Shown here in pieces: positions 1-6,960 of a stretch of DNA of 64,000 nt. Origin of the DNA: Bradyrhizobium sp. CCGUVB1N3 (GTDB taxonomy: Bacteria > Pseudomonadota > Alphaproteobacteria > Rhizobiales > Xanthobacteraceae); NCBI RefSeq assembly GCF_024199925.1, contig NZ_JANADR010000001.1, positions 8,931,501 through 8,995,500 on the forward strand, written 5' to 3'. The position numbers were made by a program, and so were the translations under genes. Positions within the stretch are counted from its first letter, which is position 1, and the number at the start of each line of letters is the position of its first letter. The notes beneath the pieces were generated by a model. The model was not told where the DNA came from, searched no databases, and worked only from the letters and a program-made list of their open reading frames with translations.

Positions 1-1
1 T

Positions 2-196
2 TATCACCGCAGCAGCCTCAATCAGCCGGCCCGGCTAAAGGCATCGTGGCAGGAACACGCGCGGATAACTGACGCGATCAAGAGCGGCGACGAGGCCCTG
101 GCGCAACAGGCAATGCGCGAGCACATCCTGTTTGGAGGGCGGGTGTTCGCTGACATGATCGCGAGTCTCTCCAAAACTGAAAGCCGTAAACCATGA
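2..196 (+). CDS. GntR-family regulator, FCD-domain C-terminus (5' end outside window)
   Basis: Only the last 64 codons are present; the gene enters from the left edge with no start. The visible end is an amphipathic helical segment of the pattern H-x3-I-x2-AI-x-SGD-x-A-x2-A-M-x2-HI, which is the usual last helices of the FCD ligand-binding domain of FadR-type GntR repressors. Its TGA overlaps the ATG of the following quinone oxidoreductase (ATGA), so the two are translationally coupled. A regulator sharing a transcript with the enzyme suggests local control. The family assignment rests on this short tail only. Confidence 0.6.
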   Translation, partial: YHRSSLNQPARLKASWQEHARITDAIKSGDEALAQQAMREHILFGGRVFADMIASLSKTESRKP

Positions 197-1173
197 AAAC
201 TGCCGTCGTTCGCATTCACCGCCATGGCGGGCCCGAAGTGCTGCAATACGAGGAGGCCGAACTGCGCAGTCCCGGGCCCGGCGAGGTGCTGCTGGCGCAA
301 ACCGCGATCGGCCTGAACTTCGCCGACACCTATCAGCGCGAGGGCGAAGCGGGTCCGCACGATACGGCTGCCATGCCGATCATCCTGGGCGGGCAAGGTG
401 CCGGCGTCATCGAGACGGTTGGCTCCGGCGTGTCCCTCTTCAAGCCAGGTGACAGAGTCGCCTACATCCATCCTGGCGCCTACGCCGAGCGGCGCGTCGT
501 CCCTGCCGGTACATTGTTGCATTTGCCCCCGCAGATTTCCGACGAAGTCGCCGCAGCAACGCTGCTGCGGGGGCTCACGGCCGAATACCTGGTGCGGCGC
601 CTCTACAAGATAAAGCCTGGTGACGTCGCGCTGGTGCATGCTGCGGCGGGCGGCATGGGGCTGTTGCTTGGGCAGTGGGCTAATGCGCTGGGTGCGCGCG
701 TCATCGGCACGGTCGGCGCCGACAGCAAGGTCGATATCGCGAAAGCGCACGGCTGCCGGGATGTGATCGTCTATAGCCGCGAGGACTTTGCTGCCCTTAC
801 CATGGAGCTGACCAACGGCGTCGGCGCTGACGTGATCTATGACGGTGTCGGAAAATCAGCGTTTCTGAAGTCGCTCGATTGCATCCGCCCGATGGGCATG
901 GTGATCAGCTACGGCACGGCGTCGGGAAATGTCGGTGCGTTCGACCTGCAATTGCTGCACCGGAAGTCGATCATTGTGACGCGGCCGACGCTGCGGACTT
1001 GGATCGCCACGCGTACCGACTACGAAGCCGCCGCGGCCGCGTTCTTCGACGCCGTGATATCGGGCAAGGTGCGCGCCGAGGTCAATCGCAGCTATGCCTT
1101 GCGCGACATCAGACGTGCCCATGAAGAGCTGGAGAGCCGCGCCACGGTCGGACCTGCGGTCATTATCCCGTGA
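193..1173 (+). CDS. NADPH:quinone oxidoreductase, zinc-independent MDR family
   Basis: A 326-residue medium-chain dehydrogenase/reductase of the QorA type, expected to reduce quinones or similar enones with NADPH in the cytoplasm. The N-terminal GroES-like fold carries the family sequence GLNFADTYQREG (about residues 40-51). The Rossmann motif AAGGMG sits near 151-156 within VHAAAGGMGLLLGQW. The structural and catalytic zinc cysteines of alcohol dehydrogenases are absent, as in true quinone reductases. Length is normal. The start overlaps the preceding GntR stop codon. The substrate cannot be read from sequence. Confidence 0.9.
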   Translation: MKTAVVRIHRHGGPEVLQYEEAELRSPGPGEVLLAQTAIGLNFADTYQREGEAGPHDTAAMPIILGGQGAGVIETVGSGVSLFKPGDRVAYIHPGAYAERRVVPAGTLLHLPPQISDEVAAATLLRGLTAEYLVRRLYKIKPGDVALVHAAAGGMGLLLGQWANALGARVIGTVGADSKVDIAKAHGCRDVIVYSREDFAALTMELTNGVGADVIYDGVGKSAFLKSLDCIRPMGMVISYGTASGNVGAFDLQLLHRKSIIVTRPTLRTWIATRTDYEAAAAAFFDAVISGKVRAEVNRSYALRDIRRAHEELESRATVGPAVIIP

Positions 1174-1276
1174 TGCCAAATCCGAGTCTGCCTACGTGTT
1201 GCGGGCTCGAGAAATAGTGTGCCTGTCGACCAGGTAGGCGCTCGGTCAATTTATCAGAAGTCCGGACAAGCCTACG

Positions 1277-1966
1277 ATGATCGAACTCTATTACTGGCCG
1301 ACTCCAAATGGCCACAAGATCGCTATGTTTCTCGAAGAGGCCTCGGTTCCCTACAAGTTGTTTCCCGTCAACATCCGCACCGGCGACCAGCTCAAGCCGG
1401 AATTTTTGGAGATATCGCCGAACAATCGTATCCCCGCCATTGTGGATCGCGAACCTCTCGATGGAGGAAAATCGATTTCTGTCTTCGAGTCGGGAGCGGT
1501 TCTTGCGTATCTTGCCGAGAAGACTGGAAAGCTCCTCTCGTCCGATGTGCGGGTCAAATACGACACACTGCAGTGGTTGTTCTGGCAGGTCGGTGGGCTC
1601 GGTCCAATAGCGGGGCAGAATCATCATTTCGGGATCTACGCTTCCGAACGGCTGCCCTACGCTGTCAACCGTTTCGTCAATGAGACCAGCAGGCTTTACG
1701 GCGTGCTGAACAAACGTCTGGCCGACCGCGAATTTCTAGTGGGCGACTATTCGATCGCCGACATCGCAAGCTATCCTTGGGTCATACCGCATGAACGGCA
1801 GGGCCAGAACCTCGATGATTTTCCGCATCTCAAGCGCTGGTTCGCGGCCATCCAGGCGAGGCCCGCAACCATGCGTGCTGATGCGCTGACGGCGCAGATC
1901 GAACCGAATGGAGGGTTTAGCGCCGTTATTCGAGGGCAAAGGCCACTCGCGAGCCCACACGGATGA
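1277..1966 (+). CDS. Glutathione S-transferase family protein (YfcG/YghU-like)
   Basis: 229 residues, typical for a soluble GST. The thioredoxin-like N-terminal half begins MIELYYWPTPNGHKIAMFLE and contains the cis-proline region NNRIPAIVD, followed by the ESGAVLAYLAEK glutathione-contact segment. The C-terminal helical domain includes the conserved DREFLVGDYSIADIASYPW capping-box segment. The N-terminal 'TPNGHK' is characteristic of the Nu-class YfcG/YghU group, whose members show disulfide-bond reductase activity with glutathione. It follows the quinone reductase by about 100 bp on the same strand, so a shared detoxification role is a reasonable inference. Confidence 0.9.
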   Translation: MIELYYWPTPNGHKIAMFLEEASVPYKLFPVNIRTGDQLKPEFLEISPNNRIPAIVDREPLDGGKSISVFESGAVLAYLAEKTGKLLSSDVRVKYDTLQWLFWQVGGLGPIAGQNHHFGIYASERLPYAVNRFVNETSRLYGVLNKRLADREFLVGDYSIADIASYPWVIPHERQGQNLDDFPHLKRWFAAIQARPATMRADALTAQIEPNGGFSAVIRGQRPLASPHG

Positions 1967-2325
1967 GGTGGAAGGCAGACTGGTGAGGATGTCGGCAAGC
2001 CGACCCGGCGATCCGGAATCCCGCGATAGGAGTCGTGTGCGCAGATGTGCGAATTCCTAGCCGACGGAAAGCGCATTTCATCGGCGATGGTACCGGCGCC
2101 GATGCCGAGCGCTAGGCGCTCCTGATATTCGGCGGCAGCGTGTACTCGAAACGGACGATCACAAGCGTATCCTCATATTGCCGGCCAAGTAGCACGGCCC
2201 CCTCGGCAAACGTTGGTGTCGAAAATTGTGCGGGCTCATATGTTCCGCCGATGCTCAATCTCGCAGTGTTCTGCCGCACCGCGTCGGTCGCGTCTATGCG
2301 AGGCGCGCTCATGTCCATCCGTTAC
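1967..2325. other. Intergenic stretch without a supported gene
   Basis: Between the GST stop and the first twin-repeat element I find no recognisable gene. Short frames of 60-70 codons exist on both strands (for example 2112-2318 minus and 2140-2328 plus) but have no recognisable domain or Shine-Dalgarno sequence. Confidence 0.4.
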
Positions 2326-2375
2326 TGACACTTGACAAATAGCTGTGCCGAATTCATATTTTACACATGACAAAT
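2326..2375 (+). promoter_or_regulatory. Promoter with twin TGACA-type repeats, copy 1
   Basis: Two related 15-mers, TGACACTTGACAAAT (2326-2340) and TTACACATGACAAAT (2361-2375), start 35 bp apart. A -35-like TTGACA (2332-2337) and CATATT (2355-2360) are separated by 17 bp, so the second 15-mer would cover the transcription start. The same arrangement at the same spacing precedes tetR at 4379-4428. It is inferred to be an operator for that TetR protein; no binding data exist. Confidence 0.6.
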
Positions 2376-2434
2376 GACGGATTCGTGCTGAATGCTGTCT
2401 CACGGTCTTTCCGGACCGATCAGAGTTGACCGGC

Positions 2435-3649
2435 ATGATGCGCGCTGCCTTTCCCGTGAATCACCTCGCTTGGCCACGGCCTCAAGAATGCAAAGTCGGC
2501 GCGGTGAACGCCGATCATGCAGCGTTCCAGTTCGCCTCAAGTTCGTGGACGCTGCGGCTCGACAGGGAAGATTTGCAGGCAGAAGTTAATCGGATTTTCG
2601 TCGCCGCCCAGGAGGGGGGCGCTACACTCGCAGAATGCTCGGCCACGTTAGGGTGCATCGATTTTTCGGACGATCAATCCTGGCACAGCCACTGGTGGCG
2701 AATAGGAGACATCAGCGAGCAGCGAGGAAATGCCGCATTTCGCGATGGTCACGCGCAGACCGCCTGGAGCAATTGGCTTAGGGCTCTGAACTACTATCAA
2801 GCAGCTGCCTTTCCATTCGAGGCAACGGACCAGCGTCACGAGGCCGCCATCGCAAGAATGCGACAATGCGCGATGAATTACGTTCGTCATGCGAGATTGC
2901 CTGGCGAAGTGGTGTCGATAGGCTGGTCGGGGCGCTACCCACTTGAGGGCTACTTTCTGCCGGCCTCTGCTGACGCGGCGCGGGGGCCGGTGGTGGTCTG
3001 TTTCGGTGAACCCGAACAGAGGAAGGAACAATGCCTTTACAAGTTGGTGCCTCACGCGCTCTCTCGTGGTCTATCTCTGCTCATCGTTGATTTGCATGGA
3101 GCCGGCCCAACAAGCCGATTCGGCGAGGCCGTTGCGCGTGGTAACCTGGAGACAGCGATCGGAGCCGTCGCTGATTATGTTTTTGGGAGGCCTGACGTCG
3201 ATGCGGATCGCGTGGCAATCGTCGCCGATGATTGGAGTTCCTCGTTTGTAGCCCGAGGTGCCGTCCTGGACGGCAGGTTTGCCGCGGCGGTCTGCGACTG
3301 CGGTCTCTGGGAGATGCATGAAATGGAGTTCATGAGGGGGCGCCTTGGGCCACCACAGAACGGAGAGTTCTTCGACCCAATCATAAGTCGAACTGCGCGA
3401 AACCTAAAATGTCCGGTCCTGGTGACCGCAGGAGAACGCGGTTGGTTGCAGACTGAACGTATAAGGGAGCTGAGCGCGGGGCTGGTTGCGCGAGGACGCG
3501 ATATCACGCTTAGAATATTCACGGCTGAAGAAACTGGTGCCGAGCAGGCGCATGCGGACAACCCGACACTTAGCAACGAACACATCTTTGATTGGCTTTC
3601 GGACCGGCTTGGCACGAGTACGAGATCGATCTTCCGTCCTCCTGGCTGA
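2435..3649 (+). CDS. FrsA-like alpha/beta hydrolase with altered nucleophile elbow
   Basis: 404 residues from ATG 2435; a second ATG follows at 2438 and a TTG lies at 2426. An N-terminal helical cap (about 40-150, with HSHWWRIGDISEQRG and ALNYYQAAAFPF) precedes an alpha/beta-hydrolase domain, the layout of FrsA-like and 2,6-dihydroxypseudooxynicotine-hydrolase-like enzymes. The usual G-x-S-x-G elbow is replaced by A-D-D-W-S (residues 264-268, within VAIVADDWSSSF), which resembles the G-x-D-W-G elbow of haloalkane dehalogenases and epoxide hydrolases. The C-terminal histidine is kept (GAEQAHADN, H373), but the usual acid in the TAGERGWLQ loop appears to be Gly. It may be an Asp-nucleophile enzyme or a dead relative. 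Its promoter matches that of tetR. Confidence 0.7.
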   Translation: MMRAAFPVNHLAWPRPQECKVGAVNADHAAFQFASSSWTLRLDREDLQAEVNRIFVAAQEGGATLAECSATLGCIDFSDDQSWHSHWWRIGDISEQRGNAAFRDGHAQTAWSNWLRALNYYQAAAFPFEATDQRHEAAIARMRQCAMNYVRHARLPGEVVSIGWSGRYPLEGYFLPASADAARGPVVVCFGEPEQRKEQCLYKLVPHALSRGLSLLIVDLHGAGPTSRFGEAVARGNLETAIGAVADYVFGRPDVDADRVAIVADDWSSSFVARGAVLDGRFAAAVCDCGLWEMHEMEFMRGRLGPPQNGEFFDPIISRTARNLKCPVLVTAGERGWLQTERIRELSAGLVARGRDITLRIFTAEETGAEQAHADNPTLSNEHIFDWLSDRLGTSTRSIFRPPG

Positions 3650-3690
3650 GCCATATGATCGGAACAGGATAATGAACGGATCCAGCATTT

Positions 3691-4038
3691 GTGCACCAAG
3701 TCGAGATGAGCGCCATCGTGACTAAACAACCGCCCAACACCAACTTCCACTATCCGGGGGGAGGCGACGCGTCGGAAGCCCTCTTACCCAATACGTTCAT
3801 GTTGGTTGCTCGCAAACTCCGCAAGCAAGCGTTGCCTCTTCCCTTGAGTATAGCCTTGGCCCTCCTCGCGGTCACCGGCTGGTATGGCTTCTACTACTCC
3901 ATCATAGATCTTGAACTCACCTCTATGGATGAATTGCACCTCCCCGCTACACATTCGTCGAAAGCGTTGGGAGGATCGTGCCGTTTCAAATCCCATCCTT
4001 CCAACTTGCGGATCTCCGATCTACCGCAGCGAGTCTAG
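3691..4038 (+). pseudogene. Unrecognised 115-codon frame, probable relic
   Basis: The frame contains one hydrophobic stretch (ALPLPLSIALALLAVTGWYG, about residues 47-66) after a short charged N-terminus and then loses any protein-like character. I do not recognise a family. It lies directly before a clear fragment of a branched-chain amino-acid binding protein, so it may be the beheaded start of a former transporter gene. It could also be non-coding. Confidence 0.25.
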
Positions 4039-4126
4039 CTGAGGTAAGTTGGCGTCAATCGAACGCGTTCTCTGCTACCGCTACGGAGCGCTGACGATCC
4101 GATCAGGTTGCCGGCATCGGTGGCGT

Positions 4127-4381
4127 AACCCGACGCACATGGTTCATGGCACTTGCGATACAATTGCCAATTCAAGCACGATCGCGAAGCAGGGCGGCGA
4201 CAATTGGTATTTCCTAACGGCCGATTATGCGTTCGGTGAGGCGCGTGAGCGCGAGACCGGTCAGGTGGTGCAGGAGTCCGGAGGCAAGGTTCTCGGCAGC
4301 GTACGACATCCGCTCAACACCTCGGACTTTAGTTCGTGTCTCGGACTCGCCAACGCCGGCGGCGCAGCTCTCTGTCGCTGA
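4127..4381 (+). pseudogene. Relic of a branched-chain amino-acid ABC substrate-binding protein
   Basis: The reading frame keeps a central piece of the periplasmic binding protein family of Liv-type importers: a THMVHGTCDT-like segment, then NWYFLTADYAFGEARERET, GGKVLGSVRHPLNTSDFSS and GLANAGG. Between DFSS and GLANAGG the usual dozen or so residues are missing. The signal peptide, the N-terminal third and the whole C-terminal lobe are also gone, and no transporter genes adjoin. About 85 codons of a normal ~400 remain, so this is a decayed gene fragment. Confidence 0.7.
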
Positions 4382-4428
4382 CAGTTGACAAATAGGGCGA
4401 TGTGGCCTAGATTTGACAGATGACAAAT
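4379..4428 (+). promoter_or_regulatory. tetR promoter/operator with twin TGACA repeats, copy 2
   Basis: TGACAGTTGACAAAT (4379-4393) and TGACAGATGACAAAT (4414-4428) start 35 bp apart, exactly as in the copy at 2326-2375. TTGACA (4385-4390), 17 bp, then TAGATT (4408-4413) form a plausible sigma-70 promoter. Transcription would begin at about 4420, the A of the tetR ATG, which implies a leaderless message; no Shine-Dalgarno sequence is present. Overlap of the second repeat with the start fits autorepression. Confidence 0.6.
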
Positions 4429-5067
4429 AAGCTGACGCCAGCGCGCATGACGCCGGATGGGCGCCGCGATCACATCGTTCAGGTCGCAGCGCAGCATTTC
4501 ATTCGGGATGGATACGACCGTGCCTCGATGTCGGCAATCGCCGAAGATGCGGGCGTCACGCGGCCGCTTGTTTATCACTACTTTCCCGGCAAAAGCGCAT
4601 TGCTCGAGGCCGTTCTGGTGCGCGAGTCCGAGGCCCTGCTTGAAGCGACGCGGCCTAACCCACAACGCTCGGCAGACGAAAACCTGCGCGCAGCGCTAGC
4701 GAACTATCTAGATCACTTTTCACCGCGGTCGGGCCACGCAATCAATCTCACTTTGAACGCGGCTGCTGCCGCCCTTCTCGTCAGTGAGTTGATTGAGTCT
4801 AACCATGCCGTGCTGATTGGCCGCATCATCGATTTGAAGAAGCTCGACGACACCGCATTTGCCCGCAGCGTGATTAACGCCTGGTTGGAATTCGTCGCAG
4901 CCCTTGCGCGCGAGGAGGCGGTCGACGCGTCCGTGTCGCAGAGCGCTATTATCGAAGTGTGCTTGCGTGCGCTCGATGCCGTGTCCCAGCCGTTACGGAT
5001 GGAGCGCGTGCCACCAGCGAAGCAGGCTGTATTCGCCCAATCAAAACGTTCGCGGCGAGCCAAATAG
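4420..5067 (+). CDS. TetR/AcrR-family transcriptional regulator
   Basis: 215 residues. The N-terminal TetR helix-turn-helix spans about residues 13-65 (RDHIVQVAAQHFIRDGYDR, then MSAIAEDAGVTRPLVYHYFP and GKSALLEAVL). The remaining alpha-helical ligand-binding and dimerisation domain is too divergent to predict the inducer. The ATG at 4420 lies inside the second TGACA repeat and has no Shine-Dalgarno sequence, so leaderless initiation is likely; an internal ATG (4447) is an alternative. The matching promoter element before the alpha/beta hydrolase at 2435 makes that gene the natural second target. The NAD(P)H-binding gene follows 10 bp downstream and is probably co-transcribed. Confidence 0.9.
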   Translation: MTNKLTPARMTPDGRRDHIVQVAAQHFIRDGYDRASMSAIAEDAGVTRPLVYHYFPGKSALLEAVLVRESEALLEATRPNPQRSADENLRAALANYLDHFSPRSGHAINLTLNAAAAALLVSELIESNHAVLIGRIIDLKKLDDTAFARSVINAWLEFVAALAREEAVDASVSQSAIIEVCLRALDAVSQPLRMERVPPAKQAVFAQSKRSRRAK

Positions 5068-5077
5068 TGGTGGTTCT

Positions 5078-5722
5078 ATGAAAATCGTTGTACTCGGCGC
5101 GACCGGTGCCACGGGGCGCCAGATTGTCGATCAGGCCGTTGGGCGGGGACATGACGTAGTTGCCTACGTACGAAGGCCAGAGGCTCTGGAGCCAAAAGAG
5201 GGCGTCACCATTGCTGCGGGGCAACTCGCCGATCAGCCGACCCTTCAATCCATCCTGAAGGGCGCTGACGCCGTTCTGTGCTGCCTCGGCACGCACGAAC
5301 TGAGAAATGTTGATTTCATGCAGAAGAGCTTGCCGTGCGTGACCGGCGCGATGCAGGCGGCAGACGTCCACAGGTTGATTCTTCTTTCTGCCTACGGCGT
5401 CGGAGAAACGAGCCGCTCTGCCTCGCTGCTTGCCCGCTTCCTCTACAGGACGGTCGTTTCTTCTGTCTACAAGGACAAGGCGGATTCGGAGGCTGCTCTC
5501 GCGCAAAGTGGCCTGAAATGGACGATCATCTATCCAGTGATCCTCACAAACGGCCCATTAGACGCAACTGCCGAGGTGCGTCAGCTTTCGGAAGTAAAGA
5601 AGGTGTCAGGCTTGCCCAAGGTCTCTCGTGCGAACGTCGCAAGCGCCATGCTCGATGCTGTCGAGAACGATCAGACCATCGGAAAGCGACTCCTGGTCAC
5701 GGCTCGGGGCACAGTCAAGTGA
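5078..5722 (+). CDS. NAD(P)H-binding (NmrA-like/atypical SDR) protein
   Basis: 214 residues. The N-terminus MKIVVLGATGATGRQIVDQA carries the GxxGxxG dinucleotide-binding motif of atypical short-chain dehydrogenases (NAD(P)H-binding, YwnB/BLVRB-like). A second hallmark is the LILLSAYGVGE segment near residue 105, followed by SGLKWTIIYP near 150. An in-frame extension reaches back to 4904 but overlaps tetR; the ATG at 5078 opens directly on the first beta strand and is the clear start. Such proteins act as oxidoreductases or redox-sensing partners; the substrate is unknown. It sits 10 bp behind tetR, suggesting co-regulation. Confidence 0.85.
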   Translation: MKIVVLGATGATGRQIVDQAVGRGHDVVAYVRRPEALEPKEGVTIAAGQLADQPTLQSILKGADAVLCCLGTHELRNVDFMQKSLPCVTGAMQAADVHRLILLSAYGVGETSRSASLLARFLYRTVVSSVYKDKADSEAALAQSGLKWTIIYPVILTNGPLDATAEVRQLSEVKKVSGLPKVSRANVASAMLDAVENDQTIGKRLLVTARGTVK

Positions 5723-5848
5723 GCGATACCGACCTGCGCTACGCAGCCGATCGCTGTTGTTCCGGTCGACATAATGTTGAGGCCGAGGGGCGAGCAATGC
5801 CCTTCACCACCGCTTGGCGTCACCGGATGCACAGTCGCTAAAGTCGCT

Positions 5849-6055
5849 ATGCAGATTGCTTCGATATCGGCACGCTACGTCCTCGCAAGGTATCTGGCGC
5901 TGGCGACTGAAGGCCTCCTTCTCCTGCCCGTGGTCCTGACCTTCATTCTGATGGCCGCCTCGGGTTTCGCCCTGTTGTTTTTCACTCATGCATTGCTGAC
6001 GCCGGTCTTGTTTATTCTAAGAGTCTTGCGGGCATGTAGGGAAATGCCGCTGTGA
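5849..6055 (+). CDS. Small hypothetical membrane protein
   Basis: A 68-residue frame whose middle (LALATEGLLLLPVVLTFILM and the following FALLFFTHALLTPVLFIL) is strongly hydrophobic and could form one long or two short transmembrane helices, ending in a basic tail. The ATG at 5849 has no strong Shine-Dalgarno sequence. I recognise no family. It lies in an otherwise empty 418-bp gap between the NAD(P)H-binding protein and the next membrane protein. It may be real or chance. Confidence 0.3.
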   Translation: MQIASISARYVLARYLALATEGLLLLPVVLTFILMAASGFALLFFTHALLTPVLFILRVLRACREMPL

Positions 6056-6140
6056 CAACTCTCGCGGCTATTCCCTTGGAGCTGATCTGCCAGGGTCGAA
6101 CCTGGATCATATCTCGCTAGGAGAGGTTGGGCGTTATCCG

Positions 6141-6806
6141 ATGTTCGTAGGTCATTATGCTCCGGCTCTCGCCATCAAGGCGGTTCGGCCAAAGATGTCA
6201 CTGGGATTATTGTTTGTCGCCGTCCAGTTGCTTGACATCGTGTGGGGCGTGCTGGTCCTGTTGGATGTCGAGAAGGTGCGGATCATTCCTGGGTTCACCG
6301 CGACAAATCCGCTCGATCTCTATTTCATGCCCTATACTCACGGCCTCCCGACCGCTGGTCTCTGGGCATTGGGAGCCATGCTCATCTATCGCTACCTCTT
6401 TCACACTCGCCCTTGGGGCGAGGCCTGCTTGCTGGGGTTGGCTGTGGTATCTCACTGGTTGCTCGATCTTCTCGTCCACGTGGAAGACCTGCCGCTTTAT
6501 GGAAACAGCCATAAGGTCGGACTCGGGCTGTGGAACTATCCGCTCACTTCGCTTGCGATCGAGATCGGACCGGTGCTTGCGGCCGCTTGGTTCATGCAGA
6601 AGCGGCTTTCGGCGTCCGGCGAGAGAGGCTTGAAGAAGCCAGCGCTTCTTTGCCTGGCGATGGTGGGCGTTCAGCTCTACAGCGTCTTTGCTCCTATTCC
6701 TTCCACACCGCACTCCCTGGCGATGACCACGTTGCCGACGTACGGCGTGCTGGCAGCGTTGGCCTGGTGGGCGGAGCGGTACAGGCCTGTGACTTCGCTT
6801 TCCTGA
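6141..6806 (+). CDS. Conserved hypothetical polytopic membrane protein
   Basis: 221 residues with about six hydrophobic segments (for example MSLGLLFVAVQLLDIVWGVL, ACLLGLAVVSHWLLDLLVH and the segments near 140, 165 and 200). Several histidines and aspartates occur in a conserved-looking pattern: FVGHYAPALA at the start, FMPYTHGLP near 65 and SHWLLDLLVH near 110. This resembles the membrane-bound YdjM/DUF457-type metal-dependent hydrolase group, whose members place H and D residues at helix ends. No biochemical role is established. It stands alone between convergent units. Confidence 0.65.
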   Translation: MFVGHYAPALAIKAVRPKMSLGLLFVAVQLLDIVWGVLVLLDVEKVRIIPGFTATNPLDLYFMPYTHGLPTAGLWALGAMLIYRYLFHTRPWGEACLLGLAVVSHWLLDLLVHVEDLPLYGNSHKVGLGLWNYPLTSLAIEIGPVLAAAWFMQKRLSASGERGLKKPALLCLAMVGVQLYSVFAPIPSTPHSLAMTTLPTYGVLAALAWWAERYRPVTSLS

Positions 6807-6960
6807 CCATCTCGACCAAGCGGCGAATGTAAGAGCTCTCGTAGGCCGACCAGGGATCGGATGAGATAATCGCAAGTACTGTTGGCGTGCGGAAAGGTGG
6901 CGTTCCCCCGCTACTACGACACCTTGAGATGAAGGAGACGCGGTCCAGCGTCAGGTCAAC

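Noticed and set aside
2112..2318. 68-codon minus-strand frame ending IVRFEYTLPPNIRSA
   Set aside because: The translation looks mildly protein-like, but there is no Shine-Dalgarno, no domain and no partner gene; evidence is too weak to call.
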